A stretch of 64,000 bases of DNA from Maribacter antarcticus DSM 21422 (GCF_000621125.1 NZ_JHZC01000008.1:62001-126000), one strand, 5' to 3'. Shown: positions 8,090 to 17,737, counted from the stretch's first letter. The notes: a model not told the origin generated them from the sequence alone. Made by a program: numbers and translations.

Positions 8090-8097
8090 CAAATATA
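8090..8097 (-). promoter_or_regulatory. Candidate -7 box for cvpA
   Basis: Reads TATATTTG on the minus strand, an exact TAnnTTTG match 17 nt before the ATG. The short leader is plausible for this phylum; no -33 TTG is evident. Confidence 0.45.
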
Positions 8098-8154
8098 GAA
8101 CATTGATTAGTACCTTTACTTTCGTATAAATAATTGTAGTTTTAATAGTATAAA

Positions 8155-8511
8155 ATGGCAAGGGACACAGAGTTAAAAGATAGATGGGAGATTTTGGTAG
8201 TTAAGCTATCCGAACAATTTGCAGACGGGGACCCGTTGGAATTGGATGCTATTATATATTTGGTAGGAGTCCAAGAATTGGGGCAGTACCATAAAAAATA
8301 TAAAAAAGATGATAAGTTAGACTTGATGCATATTGCTATCTGTAGGTTATTGGAACCCTATGGCTATTACGTGTTCGATTATTTTGATGAAGATGGCTGG
8401 CCGCACTATACGATAAAAGAAGAGTTGCCCCCGCTTAAATCAGGGGAGCAATCCGTTTTGATGAAGCAGGCTATTGTAGATTACTTTTTAGAACGGGAAT
8501 TTATCAGTTAA
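8155..8511 (+). CDS. Conserved unknown protein (118 residues)
   Basis: A small acidic soluble protein without signal or membrane segment. It begins with helices (LKDRWEILVVKLSEQFADGDPLELDAIIYLVGVQELG), then a Lys-rich turn, a second helix (LDLMHIAICRLLEPYGYYVFDYFDEDGW) and a C-terminal helix. Its sequence style and its position next to cvpA suggest a conserved flavobacterial protein of unknown function; I cannot assign a domain. The next frame begins 3 nt after its stop, so it was probably an operon with the ABM-like gene. Confidence 0.7.
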   Translation: MARDTELKDRWEILVVKLSEQFADGDPLELDAIIYLVGVQELGQYHKKYKKDDKLDLMHIAICRLLEPYGYYVFDYFDEDGWPHYTIKEELPPLKSGEQSVLMKQAIVDYFLEREFIS

Positions 8512-8514
8512 AAT

Positions 8515-8820
8515 ATGAAATAGCCCTATTACTCGGTAATTTTTACGTCTACTAATGTGCCAAGATCTCAAGAATACGCAGAGATGGCAAAAATAATGGA
8601 GGATTTGGCTCAGGAACAACCTGGTTTTTTAGGTTTGGAAAGTACAAGAGCAGAAATAGGTATTACGGTATGCTATTGGGAAAGCTTGGAATCCATGGCT
8701 AAATGGAAGGAACATACCCAGCACATAACGGCACAAACAAAAGGCAGGGAAGATTGGCGCCACCAATATAGCGTTCGCATATGCAAAGTAGAGCGCGAGT
8801 ATCATTTTTTTAAAGAGTAA
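8515..8820 (+). pseudogene. ABM-superfamily monooxygenase-like gene with amber codon 3
   Basis: The protein belongs to the antibiotic-biosynthesis-monooxygenase-like ferredoxin fold (QPGFLGLESTRAEIGITVCYWESLESMAKWK, then KVEREY). ATG AAA at 8515 is followed by TAG (8521-8523), and the same frame continues as PYYSVIFTST into the annotated region. That matches the N-terminal beta strand expected of the family. As sequenced, translation could only restart at GTG 8557, giving 87 residues without the first strand. One substitution would restore an intact gene of 101 residues, so a recent nonsense mutation or a base-call error are both possible. Confidence 0.65.
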
Positions 8821-9128
8821 CACTTTTGCTGTACTATTGTTTGTATAAAGTTTATAGTGTTTTTCTAGTAATACCAGCCAGAGGTTAAAGCGATGTAAGG
8901 CGCAGCTATTCCGGTTTTAATTATACCCAAAATTGTTTCTTGTTTTTTACTGACCATATTAGGCCTCGCGTCCAACAGCTATAAGTGCTAAATCGTACTA
9001 ATTCATCGGTTTACTTCTATAATACTCAGGTTGGAACCCTTTTTAACCACTCGTTATTGTTTGTGTAACATTTCTCTTTTGAATTCGGTTTTATTAAAGG
9101 TATATTTAAGTTCTTATCCTTAACGATT
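8821..9128. other. Intergenic region before glpK, nothing assigned
   Basis: 308 bases without a supported gene. TATTGTTTGT occurs at about 8835 and 9055, each one base off the TAnnTTTG spacing. A glpK promoter probably lies here, but I cannot fix it. Confidence 0.4.
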
Positions 9129-10616
9129 ATGTCAAAAAAATATATTGTTTCTTTAGACCAAGGTACTACTAGTTCTCGAGCACTCCTGGTAGATGAAAAA
9201 GGAGAAATCACAGGAATGGTTCAAAAGGAGTTTCAGCAGATTTTTCCAAAACCTGGTTGGGTAGAACACGATGCAAATGAGATTTTATCTTCTCAATTAG
9301 GAGTTTTAAGGCAGTTGCTTGCGGAGCAGAATGTGAATCTATCGGAGATTAAGGCTATTGGAATAACCAATCAGCGAGAGACTGTTGTAGTATGGGACAA
9401 ACATACCGGCGAACCGGTCTACAATGCAATCGTCTGGCAAGACAAACGTACGGCAGACATTTGTGAGCATTTAAAAAGAGAGGGGCTTACCGAACATGTT
9501 AGAAAAACGACTGGCTTAGTTATAGACTCCTACTTTTCCGCAACCAAGGTTAAATGGATATTGGATAATGTATCCGGCACAAAGGCGAAGGCTAAAAACG
9601 GCGATTTATTAATGGGTACTATAGATACCTGGCTAGTATGGAACATGACTAAGAGAGAAAAGCATGTAACGGATTATACTAATGCTTCTCGTACCATGAT
9701 TTACGATATAGTCGATTTAAAATGGGACAAACGCATGTTAACAGAACTTGAAATTCCAGAACAGATGTTGCCTATTGTAAAACCTTCCGCACACCATTTT
9801 GGAGATTATGAGATTGATGGCGTTAAAATACCAATTACAGGTATTGCAGGCGATCAACAGGCAGCCCTATTTGGACAAGGTTGTTTTAATAAGGGGATGG
9901 CAAAGAATACTTATGGTACTGGCTGTTTTATGCTTATGAATACTGGAGAGGAACCACAATTTTCTAAAAACGGACTTTTAACGACCATTGCCTACGGATT
10001 AGATGGAAAAGTGCATTATGCACTTGAAGGAAGTGTGTTTATTGCTGGTGCAGCAATACAGTGGCTCAGGGACGGACTTGAAATTATAAAAGACGCAAAG
10101 GAAACGGGGGCTTTGGCCGATTCCGTTTACGGTGAAAGTTCTGTTTATGTTGTTCCGGCTTTCGCGGGCCTTGGTGCTCCGCATTGGGACATGTATGCCC
10201 GTGGGGCGATTTTTGGCCTTACACGTGATACAGGAAAGGCACATTTGGCAAAGGCAACCTTGGAATCTTTGGCTTACCAAACAAAGGATATTTTAAAAGC
10301 TATGGAAGATGACTCGGGATTGCCCCTACAAAATCTTAGAGTAGATGGTGGTGCCTGTGCAAACAATCATTTAATGCAGTTTCAGGCAGATATCTTGGAT
10401 ACCGAAGTGCACCGACCGGAAGTTATTGAATCTACCGCAATGGGTGCCGCATTTTTAGCAGGTATTCAAATAGGACTCTGGAAACAAGAGGATATTGACC
10501 AAAATAGACCTATGAATAAAATTTTCAAACCTACTTTTGATCGAGTAAAAAGAAAACGCTTGTATAAAAAATGGAAGAAAGCCGTAGAGCGCACCAAAGG
10601 CTGGGAAGAAAGCTGA
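9129..10616 (+). CDS. glpK: Glycerol kinase
   Basis: A 495-residue FGGY-family kinase that phosphorylates glycerol to sn-glycerol 3-phosphate with ATP. Hallmarks in order: N-terminal phosphate loop [13 protein letters not shown] (6-18), [13 protein letters not shown] with the glycerol-binding Arg-Glu pair, the DTWLVWN and ASRTM segments, [13 protein letters not shown] with the catalytic Asp, and the C-terminal FGGY signature area ([19 protein letters not shown]). Length is normal. glpD follows 67 bp downstream on the same strand; together they convert glycerol to dihydroxyacetone phosphate. No glpF uptake gene is in the window. Confidence 0.96.
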   Translation: MSKKYIVSLDQGTTSSRALLVDEKGEITGMVQKEFQQIFPKPGWVEHDANEILSSQLGVLRQLLAEQNVNLSEIKAIGITNQRETVVVWDKHTGEPVYNAIVWQDKRTADICEHLKREGLTEHVRKTTGLVIDSYFSATKVKWILDNVSGTKAKAKNGDLLMGTIDTWLVWNMTKREKHVTDYTNASRTMIYDIVDLKWDKRMLTELEIPEQMLPIVKPSAHHFGDYEIDGVKIPITGIAGDQQAALFGQGCFNKGMAKNTYGTGCFMLMNTGEEPQFSKNGLLTTIAYGLDGKVHYALEGSVFIAGAAIQWLRDGLEIIKDAKETGALADSVYGESSVYVVPAFAGLGAPHWDMYARGAIFGLTRDTGKAHLAKATLESLAYQTKDILKAMEDDSGLPLQNLRVDGGACANNHLMQFQADILDTEVHRPEVIESTAMGAAFLAGIQIGLWKQEDIDQNRPMNKIFKPTFDRVKRKRLYKKWKKAVERTKGWEES

Positions 10617-10683
10617 TTTAAAAAAAATTAGGAGCTAAGGAAAGGTAGGTGAAAACCTGCCTCAAATACGAAGATAAAAAGCT

Positions 10684-12348
10684 ATGAAGAATATTGAATT
10701 TTCAAATCTAAAAAGAATAGAAACTATTGAAAAACTCTCCAAAGAACAGTTTGACCTTGTAGTTATAGGAGGTGGAATTACTGGAGGAGGCATCGCTTTA
10801 GACGCAGCATCAAGAGGTCTTAAAGTCGCACTGGTAGAGAAGAACGATTTTGCTTCTGGCACTAGTAGTAAATCTACCAAATTGATACATGGAGGACTCC
10901 GCTATTTAAAACAGTTCGATTTTTGGTTGGTAAAGGAAGTAGGTTCGGAACGTGCCATTGTTCATAAACTGGCTCCGCATTTAGTGCTTCCGGAAAAAAT
11001 GCTTCTTCCTTTGATAGAAAACGGTTCTTATGGGAAGTGGCTTACCTCCGTAGGATTAAAAGTGTATGATATTTTAGCACAAGTTACCGGTGAGGACAAG
11101 CGTAAAATGCTAGAGAAAAAGGAAGCTTTAAAACTAGAACCACTATTGCCTAAAAAGATTTTAAAAGGTGCGGGCTATTATGCGGAATATAGGACAGACG
11201 ATGCAAGGCTTACTATAGAAAACATTAAAACTAGCCTACAATTTGGGGTGACGGCAATGAATTATGCTTCGGTTACTGATTTTATATATACCGATGAAAA
11301 AATAGCAGGAGTTATTGTAAAAGATGAAGTTTTAGGAGAAAATTTTAATATCAATTGTAAATATGTGGTTAGCGCTGCCGGACCTTGGGTAGATGAACTA
11401 CGCAGTATGAACAATTCCAAAAAAGGAAAGCGATTACACCTTACAAAAGGAGTACATTTGGTATTCCCATATGAGAAACTTCCGGTAAAGCAATCCGTTT
11501 ATTTTGATGTTCCAGACGGGAGGATGATGTTTGCCATTCCCCGTGGTAAAGTAACCTATGTGGGAACAACAGACACCAACTATAACGATGACAAAGACAA
11601 GGTGCAAACCGACTTAGCAGACGCTATTTATCTTCTGTCCGCAGTAAACAATATGTTTCCGAAAATTAATTTGGAAATGGAAGATATCGTTTCTTCTTGG
11701 GCAGGCTTGCGACCCTTGATTCATGAAGAGGGTAAATCCGTCTCCGAATTATCTCGAAAGGATGAAATATTTACCTCAGATACCGGACTCATTAGTATCG
11801 CTGGCGGTAAGCTTACAGGCTATCGTAAAATGGCAGAACGTGTGGTGGACCGCATTGCTAAAGGCATGGAGGAAGAATTTGAAACTAAAGTGAAACCATG
11901 CACAACCCAAGATATTCCGCTTTGTGGAAACGAGTTCAAAAAATATAAGCACGTTAAAAAATATATAGCTGCCGTATATGAGCGTATAAAAACAAACGGT
12001 TTTACAGAACATGACGCTTGGTTCTTAGTTACGAATTATGGCAAGCAGACCGATACGATTCTAGAGCTATATCAAAACAGAAAAGAAACAGATAACCCTA
12101 CCAAGCTAATTCTGGCTGAACTACAGTTTGGAATTGCATATGAAATGGTGCAGGACCCAATGGATTTCTTTATCAGAAGAACGGGTAGGTTATATTTTGA
12201 CATTGATAGCGTAAGAACCTATATGGAACCTATTTTAAATGAATTTAAAACGATTTTTGAAACAGACGATGCTCAAATTTTGAAATGGAAAGAAACCTTA
12301 CATAAAGTACTGAGGGAGCATTCTGATTTTTCTATGGAACGGGTTTGA
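10684..12348 (+). CDS. glpD: FAD-dependent glycerol-3-phosphate dehydrogenase
   Basis: A 554-residue flavoprotein that oxidises sn-glycerol 3-phosphate to dihydroxyacetone phosphate at the membrane and feeds electrons to quinone. The FAD Rossmann motif VVIGGGITGGGIALDAASRG lies at about 27-46, followed by SSKSTKLIHGGLRYL typical of GlpD/GlpA. AAGPWVDELR and IAGGKLTGYRKMAE complete the flavin site. A C-terminal helical cap domain (DUF1 of GlpD) is present from about residue 400. Downstream partner of glpK. A weak hairpin (AGGTAGG/CCTGCCT) sits in the spacer, and a strong terminator follows. Confidence 0.95.
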   Translation: MKNIEFSNLKRIETIEKLSKEQFDLVVIGGGITGGGIALDAASRGLKVALVEKNDFASGTSSKSTKLIHGGLRYLKQFDFWLVKEVGSERAIVHKLAPHLVLPEKMLLPLIENGSYGKWLTSVGLKVYDILAQVTGEDKRKMLEKKEALKLEPLLPKKILKGAGYYAEYRTDDARLTIENIKTSLQFGVTAMNYASVTDFIYTDEKIAGVIVKDEVLGENFNINCKYVVSAAGPWVDELRSMNNSKKGKRLHLTKGVHLVFPYEKLPVKQSVYFDVPDGRMMFAIPRGKVTYVGTTDTNYNDDKDKVQTDLADAIYLLSAVNNMFPKINLEMEDIVSSWAGLRPLIHEEGKSVSELSRKDEIFTSDTGLISIAGGKLTGYRKMAERVVDRIAKGMEEEFETKVKPCTTQDIPLCGNEFKKYKHVKKYIAAVYERIKTNGFTEHDAWFLVTNYGKQTDTILELYQNRKETDNPTKLILAELQFGIAYEMVQDPMDFFIRRTGRLYFDIDSVRTYMEPILNEFKTIFETDDAQILKWKETLHKVLREHSDFSMERV

Positions 12349-12475
12349 GATAAGGCAGTATCAATTCCATTCTATGGGATGTGTTTCTAATGCACAATCC
12401 ATATGGGGTCTTTCTAATGGATTATCAAGAAAATAACTAGTGGTGTTAAAAAAAAACAGGGATTAGAAATGCCGT

Positions 12476-12513
12476 GGCTATCATTAGCAAAAATGCGATG
12501 ATAGCCATTTTTT
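12476..12513 (+). terminator. Terminator of the glpK-glpD unit
   Basis: GGCTATCAT / ATGATAGCC is a perfect 9-bp stem with a 13-nt loop followed by ATTTTTT, 128 nt after the glpD stop. Confidence 0.8.
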
Positions 12514-12527
12514 AAATGCTTTAAAGT

Positions 12528-13748
12528 TTATTTTGCATAGTGCACGGGAGTAACCGAATCAAGATTTCCTGACGCCAAAAGAGTCGAAATTTCTGAGATT
12601 ACGGCTTGGTTTTCAATATCGCTTGCTCTAAAGGGATGCCATTCGGAAAGTAGTTCGACTCCTGTCCCTAGAACAGCCAAGTTAAAACCAGTTTTAGAGT
12701 TTCTTAGCGTTTTTTTTAAGTTATCCTAACTAATAAAAGGCAGTTCCTCGCAGGCTGTTACCGAATAGTTCATAGGCACATTGACTAATCCATAGATAAA
12801 TTCTACCCGTCTTAAGGCATCGATAATGGATGCACTGGCTCTATTTTCTAGTGCTTCTATCATTAGTGGAATATTTGCAATGGAGTAGCGGCCATATAAC
12901 GCCTGATGTACTAAAAACAGAGCATCCTGTACGTTCAGAATTAACAGTTTTTCTTTTTACGCTAAACACATAGGGTCGCTTTCTAGATTTTTTAATGTTT
13001 TCAAAAGCCGATTTTTCATATACGGGTAACGGCTATTACAATCTTCATCTTCTTTACATTTTTCTAAAACGGCAAATAGAGCGTTTTCAAAATTCTGGAC
13101 AAAATCTTCTATGTAATTCGATTCTGGGGCAACAAATCCAGTAAATACGGCACTTCGTATGCTGTTGGGGAAATTGCGCATTATAGTCAATCCTAATCTA
13201 GAACCATATGAGGTTCCTAGTAGATTCCATTTGTTGTACCCGAACAGTGTGCGTAACTCCTCAAAATCTACAGCGTTTTCAGTACTGCTGTACCCTGCCA
13301 AATTTACTTTTTTACTTTCAAGGATTTCCTTACAGTCAAAAAATAGGGATTTAGCTGCGTCATATTCTGCTTCATAATTAATATCTTGTCTTAATATTTC
13401 AAATAATTCAGCACCCATATTACTACATAAGGCTTCTGATTCTCCCGTTCCCCGTTGGTCCATTAGTACGATATCTCTATCCATTCTAAAAGGATGATTT
13501 TCCACATTTCTTCCATGACCAAAGTTGCTCCACCAGGGCCACCCTGCAAATAAACTATAGGCGCTTTGCTAGAGGTTGTGTCTTTTGCCTTTAAAACTTT
13601 ATAGACTAGTTTGAGGGTTTGGGGAATCTGGGTTTTGACAGTTTTCAGGCACTACTAGAATTCCATCAATCGTTTTGTGTTTTTCTTGCGGGGTACAAGA
13701 TAAAAGCACGAAAAATGCAATACATGATACGAGTCTTGAGACTATCTT
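12528..13748 (-). pseudogene. Heavily decayed TAP-like alpha/beta hydrolase lipoprotein
   Basis: Several frames add up to an exported alpha/beta hydrolase of the proline-iminopeptidase/TAP-like type. A start-less signal region (VLLSC at about 13700) leads in. It then passes to another frame carrying VYLQGGPGGATLVMEEMW. It returns to the first frame at about 13505, where MDQRGTGES and the nucleophile elbow GTSYGSRLG are open to 12957. After TAA at 12957-12959 the same frame continues as homologous sequence (VHQALYGRYSIANIPLM), crosses TAG at 12726-12728, and ends with SGNLDSVTPVHYAK at 12528. Lesions are therefore a missing start codon, two frameshifts, two internal stops and probably a shortened C-terminus. 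This is certainly non-functional. The open 182-residue piece could easily be mis-annotated as a hydrolase. Confidence 0.9.
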
Positions 13749-13781
13749 TTAAACTTTGGTCTTATAGGTGTTGTTGAATGA

Positions 13782-14783
13782 TCAATCCAACTTATCCGTT
13801 AATTCCTTAAAAAGTAGCTTGGCATTTCCATTCTTGTATAGAATTTCAAACACCGTGTTTATAATTGGTGTTTTTGATTTTTTCTCTAGTTTCTCCATTA
13901 ATTGGTGCGCGCTTTTGGTGGCATAATACCCTTCTGCGACCATACTCATTTCCATTTGTGCGCTTTTAACGGTATATCCTTTTCCAATCATATTTCCGAA
14001 CATTCGGTTACGACTAAAGGTAGAGTAGCCTGTTACTAAAAGGTCGCCTAGATAGGCGGAGTTGTTTATGTTCCGCTTCATTTTGTGAACTTTTTTTATA
14101 AAGCGATTCATTTCCCTTATGGCGTTACTCATCAATACACTTTGAAAGTTATCGCCGTACCCCAATCCGTGGGCAATTCCTGCGGCAATGGCGTAAATAT
14201 TTTTGAGCATGGCAGCGTATTCGGTTCCAATGATATCATCAGAAATCTTCGTTTTTATATAGTCACTTTTTAAGGCATTGGCCACTAATACTGCTTTCTT
14301 TGGGTCGGCGCAAGCCAAGGTCAAATAGGAAAGTCGCTCCAAGGCTACTTCCTCGGCATGGCATGGTCCTGTAAGCACGCCAATGCTTTCAAACGGGACA
14401 TCATAGGTTCTATGGAAATGTTCTCCTACAATCAGTCCAGTTTCTGGAACAATACCCTTAATGGCCGAAAAGATGATTTTATCGGTAAAGGAAGCTGTCA
14501 GCTTTTCCAATTCCGTATTCAAAAATGCGGAAGGGATAGCAAAAATGAGCACCTCATAGGTGCTTATGGTTTTATTGATATCAGGAGATAAGTCCAAAAG
14601 GGGCACCGGAAATTCTACGGAACTCAAATAGTTAGGATTGTGCTTTTGGGCTTTAATATGATTAATGGCATCGGTATTGCGCATATACCAACCTACTTTA
14701 CGTCCATTACCAGTCAGCATCTTTACAATAGCGGTTGCCCAACTGCCTCCACCTAAAACGGCAAATGTGTTTTCGTTCTTCAT
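13782..14783 (-). CDS. gpsA: NAD(P)+-dependent glycerol-3-phosphate dehydrogenase
   Basis: A 333-residue soluble enzyme that reduces dihydroxyacetone phosphate to sn-glycerol 3-phosphate for phospholipid synthesis. The N-terminal dinucleotide motif is AVLGGGSWATAIVKML (8-23). GPCHAEEVA is the conserved mid-domain signature. The catalytic Lys is in MLKNIYAIAAGIAHGLGYGDN, and the C-terminal helical domain contains GYYATKSAHQLMEKL. Length is normal. It lies on the opposite strand and converges on the catabolic glpK-glpD pair, with the dead hydrolase between. Confidence 0.94.
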   Translation of the reverse strand: MKNENTFAVLGGGSWATAIVKMLTGNGRKVGWYMRNTDAINHIKAQKHNPNYLSSVEFPVPLLDLSPDINKTISTYEVLIFAIPSAFLNTELEKLTASFTDKIIFSAIKGIVPETGLIVGEHFHRTYDVPFESIGVLTGPCHAEEVALERLSYLTLACADPKKAVLVANALKSDYIKTKISDDIIGTEYAAMLKNIYAIAAGIAHGLGYGDNFQSVLMSNAIREMNRFIKKVHKMKRNINNSAYLGDLLVTGYSTFSRNRMFGNMIGKGYTVKSAQMEMSMVAEGYYATKSAHQLMEKLEKKSKTPIINTVFEILYKNGNAKLLFKELTDKLD

Positions 14784-14908
14784 GGGTTAAAAATAGGGAT
14801 TCAAAACCATCGGACAAGCATAAGAATGTTATACGCTGATAATCAATAGGATATATATTTTGGCACGGTGCTTGTTTTGTGTATATCGAATGATTAAAAC
14901 TGAATGAT

Positions 14909-15820
14909 ATGAAAACAATAAAACTACTTTTCGGATATTTCCTAATGGCAAATTTGTTAGTATCATGTTATGCGGATGTGATTATTGAAGACCAGTTTAT
15001 AGAAGAATCTGCATTTAATACAGATCAAGTATTGCAGGCTTTTGACCTTTGGTATGTAGATATCAACGAAACTAGAGGTAACGGAGAGGTTCCTTTTCTA
15101 CAACGTGCTTTTACGATATCTTTTGATAGAGGCGCTGTGTACGCCAATAATAATATTGTTGGTCTCGGTAAAACGGGTAACGGTTTAGGGATAGATATAG
15201 GATACTATAACACATTGCGTGGTGTAGTGGAAATAGACCATGATGTAGACGGACTTTGGTTGTTGGAAGTATATGCGTTAAACAATAATACTATTGAATT
15301 ATTAGATATAAGATCTAACACCTCTTATGTATTACGCGGGTACGAAAGTAACAGGTTTGATTACGATATGGTGTTTTATGATAACATCAATTATTTCATG
15401 CAGGAGTACGATGCTTGGGAGAAATCCTATACCAGTGAAGAAGGTGCTTTGAACGATTTTGATGAAGAGAACTTCTTACAGTTCTTACCCGATTTTTTTC
15501 GTTCTTCAATAGATACTCCGGGCACTTCTTTAGGCGCTCTTAGTTGGGACTTTGAAGGCAACTACCAAGTGTTTGATGTGGCAGGAGATACAAGTTTAAA
15601 GACCTTGACATTGGATTATGATTTTATGGGCAGTGACTATTTTGAACTTTACGTAATAAATGACAATACTATAGAATTGTATCACCCAGATAGCGGCACT
15701 ATATATGAATTTAGAGGTAGGGGATACCAGGAGTATTTAAAGTCAGGAAAAGGTAGTGTAGCCAAAAAAAGAACAAAATCGGATAATCCGACTATGGATG
15801 TAAAACGTAAAAGAAAATAA
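14909..15820 (+). CDS. Flavobacterial lipoprotein of unknown function
   Basis: A 303-residue predicted lipoprotein: signal peptide with lipobox LLVSC (Cys20). The mature part holds two related beta-rich modules. The first runs from FDLWYVDINETRGNGEVPFLQRAFTISF and the second from LSWDFEGNYQVFDVAGD; both end with a similar NNTIEL.....Y.LRG strand, suggesting an internal duplication. The tail is basic (SVAKKRTKS...KRKRK). I recall similar flavobacterial proteins being mis-labelled as a nicotinic acid mononucleotide adenylyltransferase; nothing in the sequence supports such an activity. Flanked by a good terminator. Confidence 0.7.
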   Translation: MKTIKLLFGYFLMANLLVSCYADVIIEDQFIEESAFNTDQVLQAFDLWYVDINETRGNGEVPFLQRAFTISFDRGAVYANNNIVGLGKTGNGLGIDIGYYNTLRGVVEIDHDVDGLWLLEVYALNNNTIELLDIRSNTSYVLRGYESNRFDYDMVFYDNINYFMQEYDAWEKSYTSEEGALNDFDEENFLQFLPDFFRSSIDTPGTSLGALSWDFEGNYQVFDVAGDTSLKTLTLDYDFMGSDYFELYVINDNTIELYHPDSGTIYEFRGRGYQEYLKSGKGSVAKKRTKSDNPTMDVKRKRK

Positions 15821-15842
15821 GATTTTTTAGCTTAATTTGAAG

Positions 15843-15874
15843 TTGCCTTTGTCCTAATGGATGAAGGCAATTTT
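15843..15874 (+). terminator. Terminator after the lipoprotein gene
   Basis: TTGCCTT / AAGGCAA with an inner TCC/GGA stem, then TTTT, 23 nt after the stop at 15820. It also faces the end of the minus-strand gene at 15884. Confidence 0.7.
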
Positions 15875-15883
15875 ACTTGGACC

Positions 15884-16573
15884 CTATCGTAAAACCTTAA
15901 AATGGTCAAGTTTTATATCGTCCAAGCCTTTATCATCAAAAGGGTATTCTAAATCATCCTGTATATTATACAAAGAAATAAGTATGAATTCTGTAAGTAT
16001 CACTACAAAATACACAGCGAAATGGTTATAAGTTAGTCCTATGTTGAATATTATGGTAGGAGCATATATGAGTGGAAAAATATAGATAAAAACCTTACAG
16101 TAGGCCTTCAAACTAACTGGGGTTCTATGAACATGAATTCCATTAAGGTTGTCAACGGCTTCATGCAAGTCACATAGGTATTTAAACAATTTATCTTTTA
16201 GACCTTTCGGGATAGTCTCTCGTTTCTCCAAAATAAAACCATATACTTTATCAATTTCTGCATCTAAGTGTGTAATATTACTTTCATCACTTTTTAAATG
16301 TCCCAAGGTTTTATCCTCGATGTTTTGAATCAATAATTTTAATGTTATTTCTTCTTCAGCTTTTAAGTTGCTTGTTGTAATAAAATAAGAGAGTGTTTTC
16401 ATGGCACTCCGGTACTGGCTCAAATGTTCAAGGGCTTTTTCTCGTCTTCTAAACGATCCTCTTATCGTAAATACAAGAGGGAAAATAATGGCTATGCTTA
16501 GTAAGGTCAAATCAACATTAAAATAAATTTCAAAGTGATAACAAACAAAAACGGCAGCTACAGAAATAGCCAC
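15884..16573 (-). CDS. Bestrophin-like membrane protein (start uncertain)
   Basis: Predicted 229-residue membrane protein. Hydrophobic segments lie at about 2-17, 21-37, 157-178 and 186-203; a long soluble helical region (RRREKALEHLSQYRSAMKTL...) separates the pairs. The C-terminal SLYNIQDDLEYPFDDKGLDDIKLDHF resembles the intracellular end of bestrophin/RFP-TM chloride-channel-like proteins, but the relationship is distant and I hold it loosely. The GTG at 16573 is probably not the real start: the frame stays open upstream to an ATT at 16619-16621, adding IKLYLSSLNYRTLIVV, which looks like a natural first helix. Either a rare ATT start or a lost ATG is implied. Confidence 0.55.
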   Translation of the reverse strand: MAISVAAVFVCYHFEIYFNVDLTLLSIAIIFPLVFTIRGSFRRREKALEHLSQYRSAMKTLSYFITTSNLKAEEEITLKLLIQNIEDKTLGHLKSDESNITHLDAEIDKVYGFILEKRETIPKGLKDKLFKYLCDLHEAVDNLNGIHVHRTPVSLKAYCKVFIYIFPLIYAPTIIFNIGLTYNHFAVYFVVILTEFILISLYNIQDDLEYPFDDKGLDDIKLDHFKVLR

Positions 16574-16658
16574 GACTATTAACGTTCTATAATTTAAGGA
16601 AGAGAGATAGAGTTTGATAATTTAATTTTTAATACTTTCAGGGTAAAGTTAATAGAAA

Positions 16659-17723
16659 ATGAATAAGGTGCAAATTAAACTGAGACTCCTAACGCTTTGT
16701 GTTTTTTTATCGCTTACATCCTTTGGTCAAAAGGATAGTAAAAGTAAAAAGCTTGGTAAGGTGTCAAAGTTGTTTACTACACACACAATGCTTCCGGTGG
16801 AGTTATCTTATAGCAATAGAGATCTTAAAAAACATACCAACGATAGTACCTATTTGGATACTGACTTAAGGTATAGTGATGTTTTAGATACCACGACAAC
16901 ACTTCCTGTAAGAATTAGGGCTAGAGGAAATTTTCGACGTAAGAACTGTTATTTTACTCCTGCTAAATTTAAAATCAAAAAAAAAGATGCCAAACAAACT
17001 CTTTTTAAAGGAAATAAGGAATTAAAGTTGGTCTTTCCTTGTTTAAAAGAGACGAATGCCAATGATAATGTTATCAAGGAATTATTAGCCTATAAACTAT
17101 TTGAGGTAGTTTCCGAATATCATTTTAAAACTCGGTTATTGGACTTAAGCTTCAATGAAGCCAGAGGTAAAAAAATAGAGAAGCATAATGTTAAAGCCTT
17201 TTTTATTGAAGATATAGATGAATTAGAGGACAGGTTTGGTGGCAAAAAGCTAAAAAGAAATGTACATCCCTTACAGCAAGATTCTTTACATTCGATACGA
17301 AATGCCTTTTTTCAATACATGATTGGGAATACCGACTTTTCCACCGGTTATCAACACAATCAGAAAATTTTGTTTGTAAATCGGTCGTCGATTCCTATTC
17401 CCTACGATTTTGATATGTCTGGTTTCTGTAATGTTAGTTACTCTGTTGTTCCTAAAATAGCAGGGAAAGGGTTGCCTTTAGAGTCGGTTACCGATCGTTT
17501 ATACAGAGGTTTTAATAGATCAGATGTTACCATTCGCATTATAAGGAATGAGTTTTTGAAAAACCAAGTTAAAATGATGGCGATTGTGGACGCCCATGAA
17601 GTTTACTTTGATAATCCCAAAGCGTTTGCCAAATGTAAAAAATATCTTATGGAGTTCTTTTCTATTTTAAAAAGCCCCGCCAAGTTTAAAACTGAAATTT
17701 TAGATACTAGAAGGGTAAAGTAA
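16659..17723 (+). CDS. Exported protein of unknown function, possibly CotH-related
   Basis: A 354-residue protein with a signal peptide (hydrophobic 7-21, cleavage after TSFG). It is highly basic. RIRARGNFRRKNCYFTPAKFKIK early on, a helix with NDNVIKELLAYKLFEVVSEYHFKTRL in the middle and IPYDFDMSGFCN later recall the spore-coat kinase-like CotH layout, where an RARGN-like segment and a DFD motif appear in that order. I treat this as a suggestion. No membrane anchor beyond the signal is seen. It converges with the PafA-like gene 14 nt downstream. Confidence 0.6.
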   Translation: MNKVQIKLRLLTLCVFLSLTSFGQKDSKSKKLGKVSKLFTTHTMLPVELSYSNRDLKKHTNDSTYLDTDLRYSDVLDTTTTLPVRIRARGNFRRKNCYFTPAKFKIKKKDAKQTLFKGNKELKLVFPCLKETNANDNVIKELLAYKLFEVVSEYHFKTRLLDLSFNEARGKKIEKHNVKAFFIEDIDELEDRFGGKKLKRNVHPLQQDSLHSIRNAFFQYMIGNTDFSTGYQHNQKILFVNRSSIPIPYDFDMSGFCNVSYSVVPKIAGKGLPLESVTDRLYRGFNRSDVTIRIIRNEFLKNQVKMMAIVDAHEVYFDNPKAFAKCKKYLMEFFSILKSPAKFKTEILDTRRVK

Positions 17724-17737
17724 ATACGATACGTGTC

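Noticed and set aside
10617-10683. Riboswitch between glpK and glpD
   Set aside because: Only a 7-bp imperfect hairpin is present, with no conserved aptamer core.
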